Of a DNA stretch of 64,000 nucleotides, positions 43,468 to 52,726 are shown piece after piece. The notes beneath the pieces are model-generated. The model ran no database searches and was not told the DNA's origin. It saw only the letters and a list, made by a program, of their open reading frames with translations. The DNA comes from Chloroflexota bacterium (GTDB lineage: Bacteria > Chloroflexota > Limnocylindria > QHBO01), in NCBI GenBank assembly GCA_003243965.1, contig QHBO01000017.1:124001-188000 (forward strand). The letters are read 5' to 3'. A program made the position numbers and the translations under genes. Numbering within the stretch: the first letter of the stretch is position 1; every line of letters begins with the position of its first letter.

Positions 43468-44757
43468 TCATTCCATACGCGCACATCGGCGGCCGGGCCG
43501 CTGACCGATGCGCCGGGCAGCAAGCGTGGGATGGAAGGTCGCGCCGGAGTACGAGGTCACCAGGCCGCGCGCCTCGAGCAGGGTCAGACCGCTGGCCAGC
43601 GTGCCGGAAGGCAGCCGCGTGCTGACCAGCAGCTCCTCGATCGACGCGCTGCGCGACAGAAGGCGGGCGAGGATCAATCCCTCCGCGTCCGAGAGGCTGC
43701 GCACCGATAGCGGCGCAGCCGCTCCCCGCCGGCCGCCGACCTGGTTCAGCAGCGACACCGCCGACGTGACGATCGACGCGGCGTGATCGGCAATCAGCCG
43801 GTTGCAGCCGCGAGAGGTCTGGCTGTCGATCGGTCCCGGCACGGCGTACACCTCCTTGCCGTAGTCCAGCGCAGCCTGCGCGGTCAGCAGCGCGCCGGAA
43901 CGATCGGGCGCCTCGACGACCACCACCGCCTCCGACAGCCCGGCAATGATCCGATTCCTGCGCGCGAAGTCCGGGCGGGAGGCCGGTTGACCCGGAGCGA
44001 GCTCGGTCAGCAACGCTCCACCGTCCGCGACGAGGCGGGCCGCCAGCGAGCGATGCCGGGGTGGGTAGATCCGGTCGATGGGCGACGGCAGGATGGCAAC
44101 GCTCCGGCCACCGGCGGCGAGGGCAGCCTGGTGCGCCTCTCCGTCGATGCCGAGAGCGAGGCCGGATGCCACGGTGACGCCCGCCCTGGCCAGCTCGTCG
44201 GCGATCTCGATCGCCATCGCCCGTCCGTAGCCGCTCGGCCGGCGGGTGCCGACGACCGCCACGGCGATGGCGTCGAGCGCCTCGAGGTCACCGGCGACGT
44301 AGAGCACCGGCGGCCGCGGATCGAGCCGAGCGAGCGCTGCGGGGTAGGAGTCGTCAACGGCCAGCACGATGCGGATCCCACTCCTGGTTGCGGCTCGTGC
44401 CACACGGTCAGCCACCGCAGCGGCGCCTTCGCGTTGAAGCCGCTGAAGCGCCAGGGGCGCATCATCGGGGACGCGCGGCAGGTGGCGAAGCGACTCCTGT
44501 CCAGCGCTCCAGGCGGCCGATGCGCTTCCGTATCGCGCCAGCAGTCGCGCGAAACCGACCTGGCCGACGCCGGGAATCAGCGCCAGCGCGACCCAGAATG
44601 GGCGCTCCCGCGCCGAGTCGATCCCGGACAACTCGACCTGTCCCCATGCTCCCCGGCCGCGTTCGTCTGCGAAGAGCGGTGGTTGTGTGCCGGCGCCGGC
44701 CGGCGGCACGCGCTCGGCGTGGGCACCATCACGCTCCGGCGGTCCGACGCCGATCAT
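43468..44757 (-). CDS. dprA: DNA-processing protein DprA
   Basis: 429 aa. N-terminal helix-hairpin-helix/SAM-like region (ALIPGVGQVGFARLLARYGS), Rossmann core with AVVGTRRPSGYGRAMAIEIA, SGLALGIDGEAHQAAL, AILPSPIDRIYPPRHRSLA and FARRNRIIAGLSEAVVVVEA, and a C-terminal winged helix (~330-410). DprA loads RecA on incoming single-stranded DNA. ATGA overlap with comM, so both are in one transcript. The first ~45 residues are poorly conserved. Confidence 0.94.
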   Translation of the reverse strand: MIGVGPPERDGAHAERVPPAGAGTQPPLFADERGRGAWGQVELSGIDSARERPFWVALALIPGVGQVGFARLLARYGSASAAWSAGQESLRHLPRVPDDAPLALQRLQREGAAAVADRVARAATRSGIRIVLAVDDSYPAALARLDPRPPVLYVAGDLEALDAIAVAVVGTRRPSGYGRAMAIEIADELARAGVTVASGLALGIDGEAHQAALAAGGRSVAILPSPIDRIYPPRHRSLAARLVADGGALLTELAPGQPASRPDFARRNRIIAGLSEAVVVVEAPDRSGALLTAQAALDYGKEVYAVPGPIDSQTSRGCNRLIADHAASIVTSAVSLLNQVGGRRGAAAPLSVRSLSDAEGLILARLLSRSASIEELLVSTRLPSGTLASGLTLLEARGLVTSYSGATFHPTLAARRIGQRPGRRCARME

Positions 44758-46259
44758 GAGGCCGCCTCGGGACGGTAGTGCAGCGCCTCGTCGAGATGCG
44801 CCACATCGACCTGCGAAGCGCCGGACAGGTCAGCAATCGTGCGAGCGATCCAGGCCGTCCGATGCAGGCGGCGCGGCGACAGCCGGAAGCGACGGCCGCG
44901 CTGCTCGAGTGCGCCCAGCAGCCCGGGCGAAAAGCCGAGCCGGGCCGATAGGTCTGCGGCGGCGAGCTCAGCATTCGAAGCCTGCTGCCGCGAGTGCTGC
45001 CGCTGCCAGGCCGCCCGGATTCGTTCGCCAACCGTGACGCTCGTCTCGCGCGCGTCCCGATGCCGCACATGGGTCCATCGCGGCTCAGCCATCGTGACCC
45101 ACAGGTCGAGGCGATCTCTCAGCGGTCCCGACAGCTTGGCGGCATAGCGACGGGCCACCTGCGGGTCGCAGCGGCACGCGCCCGAGGCCGCGCCGAGCCA
45201 CCCGCACGGACACGGATTGAATGCGGTCAGCAGCGTGAAGCGGGCCGGCATCCGTACGGCGCCGTCGACCCGCGCGATGGCCACCGAGCCTGCCTCGAGC
45301 GGCTCGCGCAGCGCGTCGAGCGCGTCCGAGCGGAACTGCAGCGCCTCATCCAGAAACAAGACGCCTCGGTGGGCGAGCGAAGCCTCACCCGGCCGCAGCC
45401 GGGGTCCCCCACCGACCAGCGCCTGTGTCGAGACCGTGTGATGCGGCGCGCGGTACGGACGCGAGCGGAGCAGCGGCGCGCGTCGATCGACCAGACCCGC
45501 CACTGAGTAGATCCGGCTGACTTCGATCGCCTCGACGTCGTCGAGCATCGGCAACAGTGAGGGGGCGGCGCGCAGCAGCATCGTCTTGCCCACCCCCGGC
45601 GGACCACACAGGGCGAGGTTGTGACGCCCTGCCAGCGCGATCTCCAGCGCCCGACGAGCCATCGTCTGGCCAATCACATCGGCGAGGTCCACTCCGGCGT
45701 CCAGGCGCCGGGCGGGACGCTCCGGCTGCGGCCCGGCGGGAGCCAGTGTGCGCACCCCGGAGAAATGGGCGACGACGTCAGCCAGGCGTGCCGCGCGGCG
45801 CACGCACAGACCCGTGACGCACTGCGCCTCCGCGACATTCTCGGGGGCGACGATCACCTCCCCGACGCCGGCGTCGTGGAGGGCGGCCGCCAGCGCAATG
45901 CCGCCCGCCACCGGCCGGATGGCGCCGTCGAGTGCCAGCTCCCCCAGGAGCCCCACCCCGCTCGGAGCGCGCTTGAGCTGACCTGACGCGGCGAGGATCG
46001 CGACCGCGATGGCGACGTCGTAGCTGGTGCCGTCTTTTCGCAGGTCTGCCGGAGCGAGGTTGACGGTGATGCGACGCGCCGGAACCTCGAAGCCGCTGTT
46101 CCGGATGGCGCTCCTGACCCGCTCGCGCGCTTCCTGCACCGCGCTGCCGGCAAGCCCGACGATCGTCAGCCCGGGCAGCCCAAAGGCGACATCGACCTCC
46201 ACGCGAACCAGCGCGCCGTCGACACCCAGAATGGATGCGCTGAGCGTCTCCGCGAGCAT
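44754..46259 (-). CDS. comM: ComM/YifB-family Mg-chelatase-like AAA ATPase
   Basis: 501 aa. N-terminal Lon-protease-like S5 fold (VRVEVDVAFGLPGLTIVGLAG, DLRKDGTSYDVAIAVAILAASGQL), Walker A CGPPGVGKTMLLRAAPS, Walker B GVLFLDE, Cys-rich NPCPCGWLGAASGACRC and the C-terminal Mg-chelatase helical domain (RRLHRTAWIARTIADLSG). ComM promotes branch migration during natural transformation. Together with dprA it gives a competence-type pair, although no com pilus genes lie in the window. Confidence 0.93.
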   Translation of the reverse strand: MLAETLSASILGVDGALVRVEVDVAFGLPGLTIVGLAGSAVQEARERVRSAIRNSGFEVPARRITVNLAPADLRKDGTSYDVAIAVAILAASGQLKRAPSGVGLLGELALDGAIRPVAGGIALAAALHDAGVGEVIVAPENVAEAQCVTGLCVRRAARLADVVAHFSGVRTLAPAGPQPERPARRLDAGVDLADVIGQTMARRALEIALAGRHNLALCGPPGVGKTMLLRAAPSLLPMLDDVEAIEVSRIYSVAGLVDRRAPLLRSRPYRAPHHTVSTQALVGGGPRLRPGEASLAHRGVLFLDEALQFRSDALDALREPLEAGSVAIARVDGAVRMPARFTLLTAFNPCPCGWLGAASGACRCDPQVARRYAAKLSGPLRDRLDLWVTMAEPRWTHVRHRDARETSVTVGERIRAAWQRQHSRQQASNAELAAADLSARLGFSPGLLGALEQRGRRFRLSPRRLHRTAWIARTIADLSGASQVDVAHLDEALHYRPEAAS

Positions 46260-46433
46260 GGGATCTCCGGCGGGAGGGCGGGCGCAGATGGGAAGAGGCG
46301 CCGGTCGGCCGCCTGCTCGCCTCCCAAACTCCAGCGGCGACCGGCCCTGCCGAGCCTAGGGAGGGATCCTTATCGGGCTGTTACGCGAGCCTTAGCCTGC
46401 CGCGAGAACGTCGGTCTTCGGAGCCTCCACGGC
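46260..46433. other. Leader region of comM; imperfect GC hairpin, no gene
   Basis: 174 bp without a convincing gene. An imperfect inverted repeat (arms near 46299-46311 and 46333-46346, GCCGGTCGGCCGC against GCGGCGACCGGCC, one bulge) could fold in the comM leader or end the receiver-CpaE transcript. No strong -10 is seen. Confidence 0.35.
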
Positions 46434-47624
46434 TCATGCGCCGGCAGCCGCGGTCTCTGCTGCCAGCTCGGCGTCCAGGGCCCGCGCGAACTCGGTGACG
46501 CTCTTGCCCAGCGGACCGTCGGGACGGCTCGACATGAATGGCTCGCCGGAATTGAGCGCGCCGATCGCCGCGCGGTACTCGTTGATCACCTGGTGGTCGA
46601 TCTTGCGTCCGAGGACTGACTCGGCGTTCTTGATGTTGATGCCCGTATACGCATTGGACCGATTGAGCACGAGCTGCACCTTCGATCGCTCATAGCCCAG
46701 GTTGTCCATGGTGCGCAGCACGAGCTGCACGTTCTTGAGGCAACTGAGATCGGCATTCAACACCACGAAGATCACATCGGCTTCGTCGAAGAGCTGCAGG
46801 TTGAGGTCATCGATCGCCTTGGCCATGTCAACCAGCGTGTAGTCGTAGGCGCTGCGGCACAGGCTGAGGAGCCGCGACAGCGAGTCGGGCTGCGCCCGCT
46901 GGCGCTCCATCACGATGTCCGCCGATTCTGGCGAGGTCGGAGCCAACAGCAGCGCGAGGCCCGAGCGATGGGCCACCATCAGCTTGCGGAGCAGGTCGAG
47001 ATCCAGGTCCACCTCGCTCATGGCGTTGACGATCGAGGCGCTCTCGAGGCCGAGGTCGAGGAAGACCCGGTGGTCGCCGAACTGGAGGTTGGCGTCGATC
47101 AGCCCGACGCGGCGCTTCAGGTCGCGCGCCAGCGCGATCCCGGTGTTGATCGCGATCGTGGTCGTCCCCACTCCACCCTTGGCGCCGTAGAAGAGGCACA
47201 GCCGCCCGAACGTCGCTCGTTCCGGCTGCGGCGGGCCCGCGACATCCCCGGAGCGCGCCACGAGCGCCCGGATCCGCGCGATCAGCTCGCTGGGGTGGAA
47301 GGGCTTGACGATCTCATCGTCCGCACCAGCCCGAATGCCCCGCACGCGCTGGGCAGCGTCAGCGCCGGAGCTGAGCAGGATGATCGGGACATGGGTACCG
47401 GCCTCTTCGCCGGCACGGATCTGCTCGGTCGCCGCGTACCCGTCCAGAACGGGCATCGCGACGTCCATCAGAATCAGCTCCGGCCGGGATTCTCGCGCGG
47501 TGGCGACGGCCTGCGCGCCGTCGGAGGCGACCAGGACCTCGTAGCCTTCCTGCTTGAGCGTGAAGGCGAGGACCCGCTGGATATTGGGATCGTCATCGGC
47601 GACGAGGACGCGGGTAGCGGCCAT
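46434..47624 (-). CDS. Receiver domain fused to CpaE-like P-loop ATPase
   Basis: 396 aa from the ATG at 47624, with GGGGTG upstream. Residues ~4-125 form a CheY-like receiver: VLVADDDPNIQRVLAF (acidic pair), ELILMDVAMPVLDGYAA (phospho-Asp), LLSSG and VKPFHPSEL (Lys). Residues ~140-395 form a MinD/ParA-type domain with deviant Walker A YGAKGGVGTTTIAINTG. This is the CpaE/TadZ architecture that positions Tad pili in Caulobacter. No tad/cpa genes are nearby, so the partner is unknown. Confidence 0.85.
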   Translation of the reverse strand: MAATRVLVADDDPNIQRVLAFTLKQEGYEVLVASDGAQAVATARESRPELILMDVAMPVLDGYAATEQIRAGEEAGTHVPIILLSSGADAAQRVRGIRAGADDEIVKPFHPSELIARIRALVARSGDVAGPPQPERATFGRLCLFYGAKGGVGTTTIAINTGIALARDLKRRVGLIDANLQFGDHRVFLDLGLESASIVNAMSEVDLDLDLLRKLMVAHRSGLALLLAPTSPESADIVMERQRAQPDSLSRLLSLCRSAYDYTLVDMAKAIDDLNLQLFDEADVIFVVLNADLSCLKNVQLVLRTMDNLGYERSKVQLVLNRSNAYTGINIKNAESVLGRKIDHQVINEYRAAIGALNSGEPFMSSRPDGPLGKSVTEFARALDAELAAETAAAGA

Positions 47625-48601
47625 CAAGCACCCCTGGCAGATGGAATCGGCGCGATTATAGTCGCTGGTCCCGAAGCTCCCGAGCTGCTCGTCCCGAGGT
47701 GACGATCGAGGAACCCCAGGATCCGGCGCTGGTACTCCTCCCCGCCGACCCACCGCGCGGCCGCGTGTTCGGCTCCGTCCACCACGTACAGCTCCCGTGG
47801 CTCGCCGGCCGCCGCGAAGAGCTTCAACGACTGCGTGTAGTCGATCAGCTGATCGTCGCGCGGGGCGATCAGCAGCAGTGCGCGTGGGGCCAGCCGCGCC
47901 ACGCGGCTCAGCGGGGACACCAGGCGGGCACGGGCACGGACCGCGGCCGCGAGCAGGATGGCCCGCGCGCCGAGTGTCGGGAAGGGATAGCCCTCGGTCC
48001 GCATCCGGTTCGCGATCGGATTGCGAAGCTCGGCGAATGACGCGTCGGCCACCACCGCCGCGACCGGCAGCTCCGCCCCCGCCACGATGGCAGCTGCCCC
48101 GCCCATCGAGAGGCCGAGCAGCGCGATCGGTCCAAACTCCCGATCCTGCAGAAAGGCAACCGCGGCCGCGATGTCCCTTCGCTCGTTGGTCCCGACGGTG
48201 ATCGGCGCCGGATCGCTCGCGCCGTGTCCACGGAAATCGAACTGCATGACGTTGTAGCGCGGCTGCAGCCATGGGACATAGGCGGCCAGCTCGCCCATCC
48301 GGTGGCCGGTGAAGCCGTGCAGCACCACCACCGCGGCGCGCGTCGGCTGCCCGGCGGGGATCAGCCACCCCGTCAGCGAGAGTCCGTCACCGGTACGAAA
48401 CGAGACGTTCTCGAACGCCAGGCCCAGGTCTGCAGGACTGGCGGGCAGGCCCTCGACCGGCTCGAAGGGCCGATGGCCGGGGTGCATCAGCCGACGCGAT
48501 CCGAGGACCGCGACGTACCCCAGATAGGCGGTCAGCACGGCGCCGACCGTCACCACGCCAGCGAGACCAAGCCAGCGGCCGTGGACTCCCCCTTGCCTCA
48601 T
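47624..48601 (-). CDS. Membrane-anchored alpha/beta hydrolase
   Basis: 325 aa. An N-terminal TM helix (~residues 10-32) is followed by an alpha/beta hydrolase: oxyanion LHGFTGHRMGEL, nucleophile elbow LLGLSMGGAAAI, the acid in LIAPRDDQLI, and the catalytic His in VVDGAEHAAARW. It resembles the BEM46/YqkD-type hydrolases; the substrate is unknown. The stop TGA shares its last base with the ATG of the receiver-CpaE gene (TGATG). A TATAAT inside its 3' end probably drives that gene separately. Confidence 0.82.
   Translation of the reverse strand: MRQGGVHGRWLGLAGVVTVGAVLTAYLGYVAVLGSRRLMHPGHRPFEPVEGLPASPADLGLAFENVSFRTGDGLSLTGWLIPAGQPTRAAVVVLHGFTGHRMGELAAYVPWLQPRYNVMQFDFRGHGASDPAPITVGTNERRDIAAAVAFLQDREFGPIALLGLSMGGAAAIVAGAELPVAAVVADASFAELRNPIANRMRTEGYPFPTLGARAILLAAAVRARARLVSPLSRVARLAPRALLLIAPRDDQLIDYTQSLKLFAAAGEPRELYVVDGAEHAAARWVGGEEYQRRILGFLDRHLGTSSSGASGPATIIAPIPSARGA
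47655..47660 (-). promoter_or_regulatory. Predicted internal -10 box for the receiver-CpaE gene
   Basis: Consensus TATAAT on the minus strand, 30 nt before the ATG and inside the last codons of the hydrolase gene. The leader would contain the GGGGTG ribosome site. Confidence 0.55.
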
Positions 48602-48617
48602 CGTGCGGCGCGGCAGC

Positions 48618-49532
48618 TCAGCCGCGCACGTCCGCCTGGCTGCCCGGGGCGTCTCCGCCTTCCTGTCCGCCCCGGGCGCTGCGCATCGCCGCGGCGACCG
48701 GTCGCGTCAACTCCGCCAGCTCCATCGGCACGATCCATTTGGTGGACGGTCCGGCGGCGAGCGCCTTGAGCGCCTCGAGGTACTGGAGCGCCATCGTCTT
48801 CTCGTCGATCCCCGCGGCGGCGCCAAAGATGGTGCGCAGTGCGTTGCTGAAGCCCTCCGCCCGGAGCACCTGCGCCTGTCGCTCGCCCTCCGCCCGCAGG
48901 ATGGCGCTCTGCTTGTCGCCCTCGGCCACGTTGATCGTCGCCTGCCGCGTCCCCTCCGACTCGGTGATCACCGCCCGGCGGTTGCGCTCGGCGCTCATCT
49001 GCCGATTCATCGCCTCCTGGATATCCCGAGGCGGAATGATCTCCCGGATCTCGACGTTGGTGATCTTGACGCCCCATCGGTGCGTCACCTCATCGAGCTT
49101 GGTGCGCAGCACGGTGTTGATCTCCTCGCGCTTGGCGAGCACATCGTCGAGCGGGATGTCACCGATCACGGCGCGCAGCGTGGTCGCGGCCAGGGCCTGC
49201 GACGCGCCGGTGAAATCGGTCACCGCGGTCACCGTCACCGCGGGGTCGAAGACCTTCGAGTAGACCAGGAAGTCGATGCTGATCGGTGCGTTGTCCTTGG
49301 TGATGCAGGTCTGCTGCGGCACCTCCAGGAAGCGCTCGCGAAGGTCGACCTTCACCGCCTGCTGCACGATCGGGATGAGGAGCACCAGGCCCGGTCCCTT
49401 GGCCCCCTGGATGCGCCCCAGGAAGAAGACGACCAGCCGCTCGTACTCGCGCACCACCTTCACGATCGAGAACGCGAGGAAGAGCGCGATGACCACCACG
49501 ATGGCGATGACCGCGAGCGTGATCGGCTGCAT
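48618..49532 (-). CDS. SPFH/stomatin-family membrane protein
   Basis: 304 aa. An N-terminal TM helix (residues 4-27) is followed by the SPFH/band-7 domain (EYERLVVFFLGRIQGAKGPG, VDLRERFLEVPQQTCITKDN, VKITNVEIREIIPPRDIQ) and a coiled coil (RQMSAERNRRAVITESEG). Stomatin-like proteins form oligomeric microdomain scaffolds and typically pair with NfeD proteins, as here. The ribosome site AAAGGAGG is strong. The gene starts 5 nt after the nfeD stop. Confidence 0.93.
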   Translation of the reverse strand: MQPITLAVIAIVVVIALFLAFSIVKVVREYERLVVFFLGRIQGAKGPGLVLLIPIVQQAVKVDLRERFLEVPQQTCITKDNAPISIDFLVYSKVFDPAVTVTAVTDFTGASQALAATTLRAVIGDIPLDDVLAKREEINTVLRTKLDEVTHRWGVKITNVEIREIIPPRDIQEAMNRQMSAERNRRAVITESEGTRQATINVAEGDKQSAILRAEGERQAQVLRAEGFSNALRTIFGAAAGIDEKTMALQYLEALKALAAGPSTKWIVPMELAELTRPVAAAMRSARGGQEGGDAPGSQADVRG

Positions 49533-49537
49533 GGGCC

Positions 49538-50905
49538 TTACTCCTCCTTTGGGGCGCTCTCCGATGCGCTCGCATCGGGCGCCGCTTCCACAATGAGCTC
49601 GAGACCCACGGCTCCGACGACGCGCAGTGGGCTACCGGGCCGAATCTCGCCGCTGCGGCTGCGGGCGGACCACGTCTCTCCGCCAGCATAGGCGATCCCA
49701 CTCGGGGCAATCAGCGTCCGGGCCTGCCCGATGGTGCCCATCACGGCGGCGATCGGAAGGGCGCCCGCGGGACGGCGACGGGTGACGATCACCCCGCGCA
49801 TCACGGTCCACAGGTAGACGAGCACGAAGACGATCACCACCCCGACTATGATCGGGCTGACGTGGACCTCGACCGGTCGGTTGAGGTCGACTCCGTTGAA
49901 GAGCGCGAAGGCGCCGAACACGAAGCTGACGACCCCACCAATCGTGAGCAGCCCAAAGCTGGTGACATGCAGCTCGAGGATGAACAGGCCGATCCCGAGC
50001 CCGATCAGCAGCAGGCCCCCGACATTCAGCGGCAGGGAGTTGGATCCGACCCAGGCGAGAACGATCGCCACCGCGCCGAGCGTGCCGGTGAAGAAGTTCG
50101 GGTGGAAGAACTCCGCGACGATGCCGAAGAAGCCGAGCGTGAACAGCACGAAGACGATGTTCGGGTCCCCGAGCAGCTCCAGCAGTCGCTGGCCGAGGTT
50201 CATCTCGGACTCCTGCACCGGCAGCCCGCCGAGCCTCGGGAGCGCCGCCCCATTGTGGCGGTAGAGATGCCCATCGGCCCGATGTCCAGTGTCAACCGCC
50301 GCCAGCAGTGCGGCGAGGTCAGGCGCCTCGAGGTCGACGACCGGCGGCGTCATCCCGACCGCCTGGGCAACGCCGATGCTCGCCGCGTTGCGAACCGCAG
50401 ACTCTGCCCAGTCGGCGTTGCGGGCGTGCGACTGCGCGAGGTCCCGGATGCGCGCCACGGCATCGTTGGTGACCTTGCGCGCCAGGGTTGGCGGAAGATC
50501 CTGGCCGGTGCTGCTCACCACCGATGCAGCGCCGATGTTCGTGTTGGGGGCCATCGCCGCCACGTCGGCGGCGAGGGTCACGAACGTTGCGGCCGACCCG
50601 GCGCGCGCTCCGCCCGGAGCGACGTAGGTCAGCACCGGCAGCCTGCTGCCGAGGATGGCTTTGATGATGCGGTCCATGCTCGCCAGGTCGCCGCCTGGAG
50701 AGTCGATCTCCAGGACCACGGCCGCGGCACCGCCGTCGGCAGCGGACGACAGGCCAGCCTCGACGTACCCGGCACTGACCGGGTCGATCTCGCCGTCGAG
50801 ATGCAGCCGTACGAGGTGGTCGCCGGCGGCGCGACCCGGCGAGGCGACCGCGGCGAGGGCGAGCGCCAGCGCCGAGATCGCCAGCATCCGCCGCAGTGGC
50901 GCCAT
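49538..50905 (-). CDS. NfeD-family protein with ClpP-like serine protease domain (long form)
   Basis: 455 aa, the long NfeD form. A signal peptide (residues 1-27) precedes a ClpP/SppA-like domain with VVLEIDSPGGDLASMDRIIK, the nucleophile Ser in APGGARAGSAATFVTLAAD and a Lys in LARKVTNDAVARI. Four TM helices follow (~240-370), and the C-terminus is an OB-fold NfeD domain (GTIGQARTLIAPSGIAYAGG). In Pyrococcus the homologous protease cleaves stomatin, which fits the next gene. TATACT lies 6 nt before the ATG. Confidence 0.93.
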   Translation of the reverse strand: MAPLRRMLAISALALALAAVASPGRAAGDHLVRLHLDGEIDPVSAGYVEAGLSSAADGGAAAVVLEIDSPGGDLASMDRIIKAILGSRLPVLTYVAPGGARAGSAATFVTLAADVAAMAPNTNIGAASVVSSTGQDLPPTLARKVTNDAVARIRDLAQSHARNADWAESAVRNAASIGVAQAVGMTPPVVDLEAPDLAALLAAVDTGHRADGHLYRHNGAALPRLGGLPVQESEMNLGQRLLELLGDPNIVFVLFTLGFFGIVAEFFHPNFFTGTLGAVAIVLAWVGSNSLPLNVGGLLLIGLGIGLFILELHVTSFGLLTIGGVVSFVFGAFALFNGVDLNRPVEVHVSPIIVGVVIVFVLVYLWTVMRGVIVTRRRPAGALPIAAVMGTIGQARTLIAPSGIAYAGGETWSARSRSGEIRPGSPLRVVGAVGLELIVEAAPDASASESAPKEE

Positions 50906-50911
50906 CGATCG

Positions 50912-50917
50912 AGTATA
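50912..50917 (-). promoter_or_regulatory. Predicted -10 box for nfeD-SPFH operon (leaderless)
   Basis: CCTATACT; six nt (50906-50911) separate the hexamer from the nfeD ATG, so the A of ATG would be the first transcribed base. This is the clearest leaderless case in the window. Confidence 0.6.
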
Positions 50918-50941
50918 GGCCCGCGACAGCGCGGCGCCGCT

Positions 50942-51529
50942 TCAGCCCAGGAGCGAGGCCGCGACCAGGCGCGACCAGCTCTCGAGGCGGTCCCACGCGG
51001 CGCGCAGCTCCTCGGTGGTCACGAACCGACCGCTCAGCTTGGCGTGCTCGCGGACCGCAACCGGTCGCCCGGCGGCGTCGACCACGAAGACGATGCCGAG
51101 GTGAACGGCGCCCACCGGGTCGGTGTCGTCGTTCAGCACGCCGATCAGGGTGAAGTCAGGCTCCCAGTCAACGTGCAGCTCCTCCACCCACTCTCGTCGC
51201 AGCGCGGACGCCAGCGGGTCGTCGCCGGCATCGACCGGATTGACGTGGCCGCCGACCCCGATGCTCGCCTTGCGGTGCAGGCGTGGATCGCCGCCGGCCT
51301 CGGTCCGCTCCATGAGGAAGATGGCGGCGCCGTCGCGCACCACCACGTACGGGATCAGTTGCTTGTATGCGGCATCCTGCTCTGCGGCAGTGCGCGCCAC
51401 GAAGCGCCCGTGACTGCGCAACGAGAGCCGCAGCCGATCGAGGTCGCCTTCCGAGGCGGGGCGGATGCCAAGGAACGAGCAGCCCCCGGGGACGGTCGCG
51501 CGCGGGATTACCAGCACCTGCTCGGGCAT
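50942..51529 (-). CDS. NUDIX-family hydrolase, phosphoesterase-like subclass
   Basis: 195 aa. The Nudix box is divergent: GVGGHVNPVDAGDDPLASAL followed by RREWVEEL keeps the REWxEEL core. The N-terminal PEQVLVIPRATVPGGCSFLG is typical of a Nudix subgroup annotated as phosphoesterases. The substrate is unknown. The gene is 42 nt after the LOG-like gene in the same direction. Confidence 0.8.
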   Translation of the reverse strand: MPEQVLVIPRATVPGGCSFLGIRPASEGDLDRLRLSLRSHGRFVARTAAEQDAAYKQLIPYVVVRDGAAIFLMERTEAGGDPRLHRKASIGVGGHVNPVDAGDDPLASALRREWVEELHVDWEPDFTLIGVLNDDTDPVGAVHLGIVFVVDAAGRPVAVREHAKLSGRFVTTEELRAAWDRLESWSRLVAASLLG

Positions 51530-51571
51530 GCGCGATCCGGGCTGAGCCGCGCGTGTGGCTGCGCCGGCTGC

Positions 51572-52102
51572 CTAGGCCGGCAGCGCGGCGCCGCGGCGCG
51601 CGAGCTGGAGTACCATCTCGCCGGCTTCCCGCGGGGTGCGCGCGCGATGAACCTGGGGACCGTTGAGCCGTTCGCTGGACTCCAGCCGCCACGAGGAGAG
51701 CGCCACCACATGGCGGCCCATCCGGAGCGCGAGCCCGATCTCCGAGAGGGTCCCGTACCGGCCGCCGACCGCCAGCACGGCGTCCGCAGCGGTCACCACC
51801 ACGAGGTTGCGCGCGACCCCGAGACCGGTGGCAATCGGCACGCGAACGTATGGATTCGCCTCCGCGGGATCCGAGCCGGGGAGGATGCCCACGGTCAACC
51901 CGCCTGCGTTCGCCGCGCCGCGGCTGGCGGCTTCCATCACGCCGGCCAGGCCCCCGGTGATCACCGTTGCGCCGGCACGCCCGAGCAGATGACCGACCTC
52001 CTCCGCCCACTCCAGCAGGCGGCCCGCTTCCGGACCATGCGGGTCGCCGTCGCCGATCACCGCCACGTGCGGCGTCCGCGTGGCGGACCGCGGCTCAGCC
52101 AC
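51572..52102 (-). CDS. LOG-like family protein (TIGR00725-type)
   Basis: 176 aa, Rossmann-like. VAVIGDGDPHGPEAGRLLEW, ATVITGGLAGVMEAASRGA and AVLAVGGRYGTLSEIGLAL match the TIGR00725 LOG relatives. True cytokinin-activating LOG proteins have PGGxGTxxE; here it is GGRYGTLSE, so activity on nucleotide 5'-monophosphates is possible but unproven. Its start overlaps the thpR stop by 8 nt. Confidence 0.82.
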   Translation of the reverse strand: MAEPRSATRTPHVAVIGDGDPHGPEAGRLLEWAEEVGHLLGRAGATVITGGLAGVMEAASRGAANAGGLTVGILPGSDPAEANPYVRVPIATGLGVARNLVVVTAADAVLAVGGRYGTLSEIGLALRMGRHVVALSSWRLESSERLNGPQVHRARTPREAGEMVLQLARRGAALPA

Positions 52103-52679
52103 GGCCTGTCACCCAGGGCGCAGCCCCGAGCGGGAAGTTTTCGAGCGGCTCGTAGTGCGGCGTCCCGCGGCCGAGGTGGCTTCGCATCAGCACCATGGTA
52201 TCCACGTCGAGGCGCGCCGCGGCAGGCTTCCCACGCAGCGCCGCAGGAATCCCCGACCAGCTCCAGCCGCGTGGCAGCCTGAACGAGCCGTGCGCCGACG
52301 CCCGAGCGAGGGTCAGATGCGCGCGAAACTCGCTCGTCCGCCCCAGACCGAGCGCATCGCCGACGTCTGTAGCCAGACCTGCAAGCCGCCCATCGGGATC
52401 GCACACGCCGAGCCACAGGACCCGTGCCCGGCTGGGCACGGGAAACGCTCCGAGCCCGCCGGCAGATGCCCAGAACGGCGCGTGGCGGCCGGCAACGCCG
52501 GCGAGTTGCGCGGCAATCTCCGGCACCGCATCGGGCGGAGTCGGGCCGAGGAACGCCAGCGTGAGGTGCCAGCTCTCGACCGCGGTCCAGCGCAGTGTCC
52601 CGAGATCTGGCGTGCCGCGCAGGGTATCGACCGCGCGCGCCAGCGCCCGCCGCAGCTCGGGGGAGATCGGCACCGCCAC
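52095..52679 (-). CDS. thpR: RNA 2',3'-cyclic phosphodiesterase (2H family, LigT/ThpR)
   Basis: 194 aa from GTG 52679. The two catalytic HxTx motifs are present: WHLTLAFLGPTPPD and RAHLTLARAS. ThpR opens 2',3'-cyclic phosphates and ligates in reverse. This GTG start cuts the first beta strand (ERWRLFVAVPIS). In-frame codons continue upstream to a CTG at 52730 that overlaps the preceding HAD stop as CTGA, and no ATG/GTG/TTG lies between. CTG 52730 is thus a plausible true start. Confidence 0.88.
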   Translation of the reverse strand: MAVPISPELRRALARAVDTLRGTPDLGTLRWTAVESWHLTLAFLGPTPPDAVPEIAAQLAGVAGRHAPFWASAGGLGAFPVPSRARVLWLGVCDPDGRLAGLATDVGDALGLGRTSEFRAHLTLARASAHGSFRLPRGWSWSGIPAALRGKPAAARLDVDTMVLMRSHLGRGTPHYEPLENFPLGAAPWVTGRG

Positions 52680-52726
52680 GAAGAGGCGCCAGCGCTCGGC
52701 GCCGGGAGCGGCGGGCGCCCCGGCGT

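Noticed and set aside
47625-48368. Longer start for the receiver-CpaE gene
   Set aside because: The extra part lies wholly in the hydrolase gene, and the ATG at 47624 has a ribosome site and begins the receiver domain.
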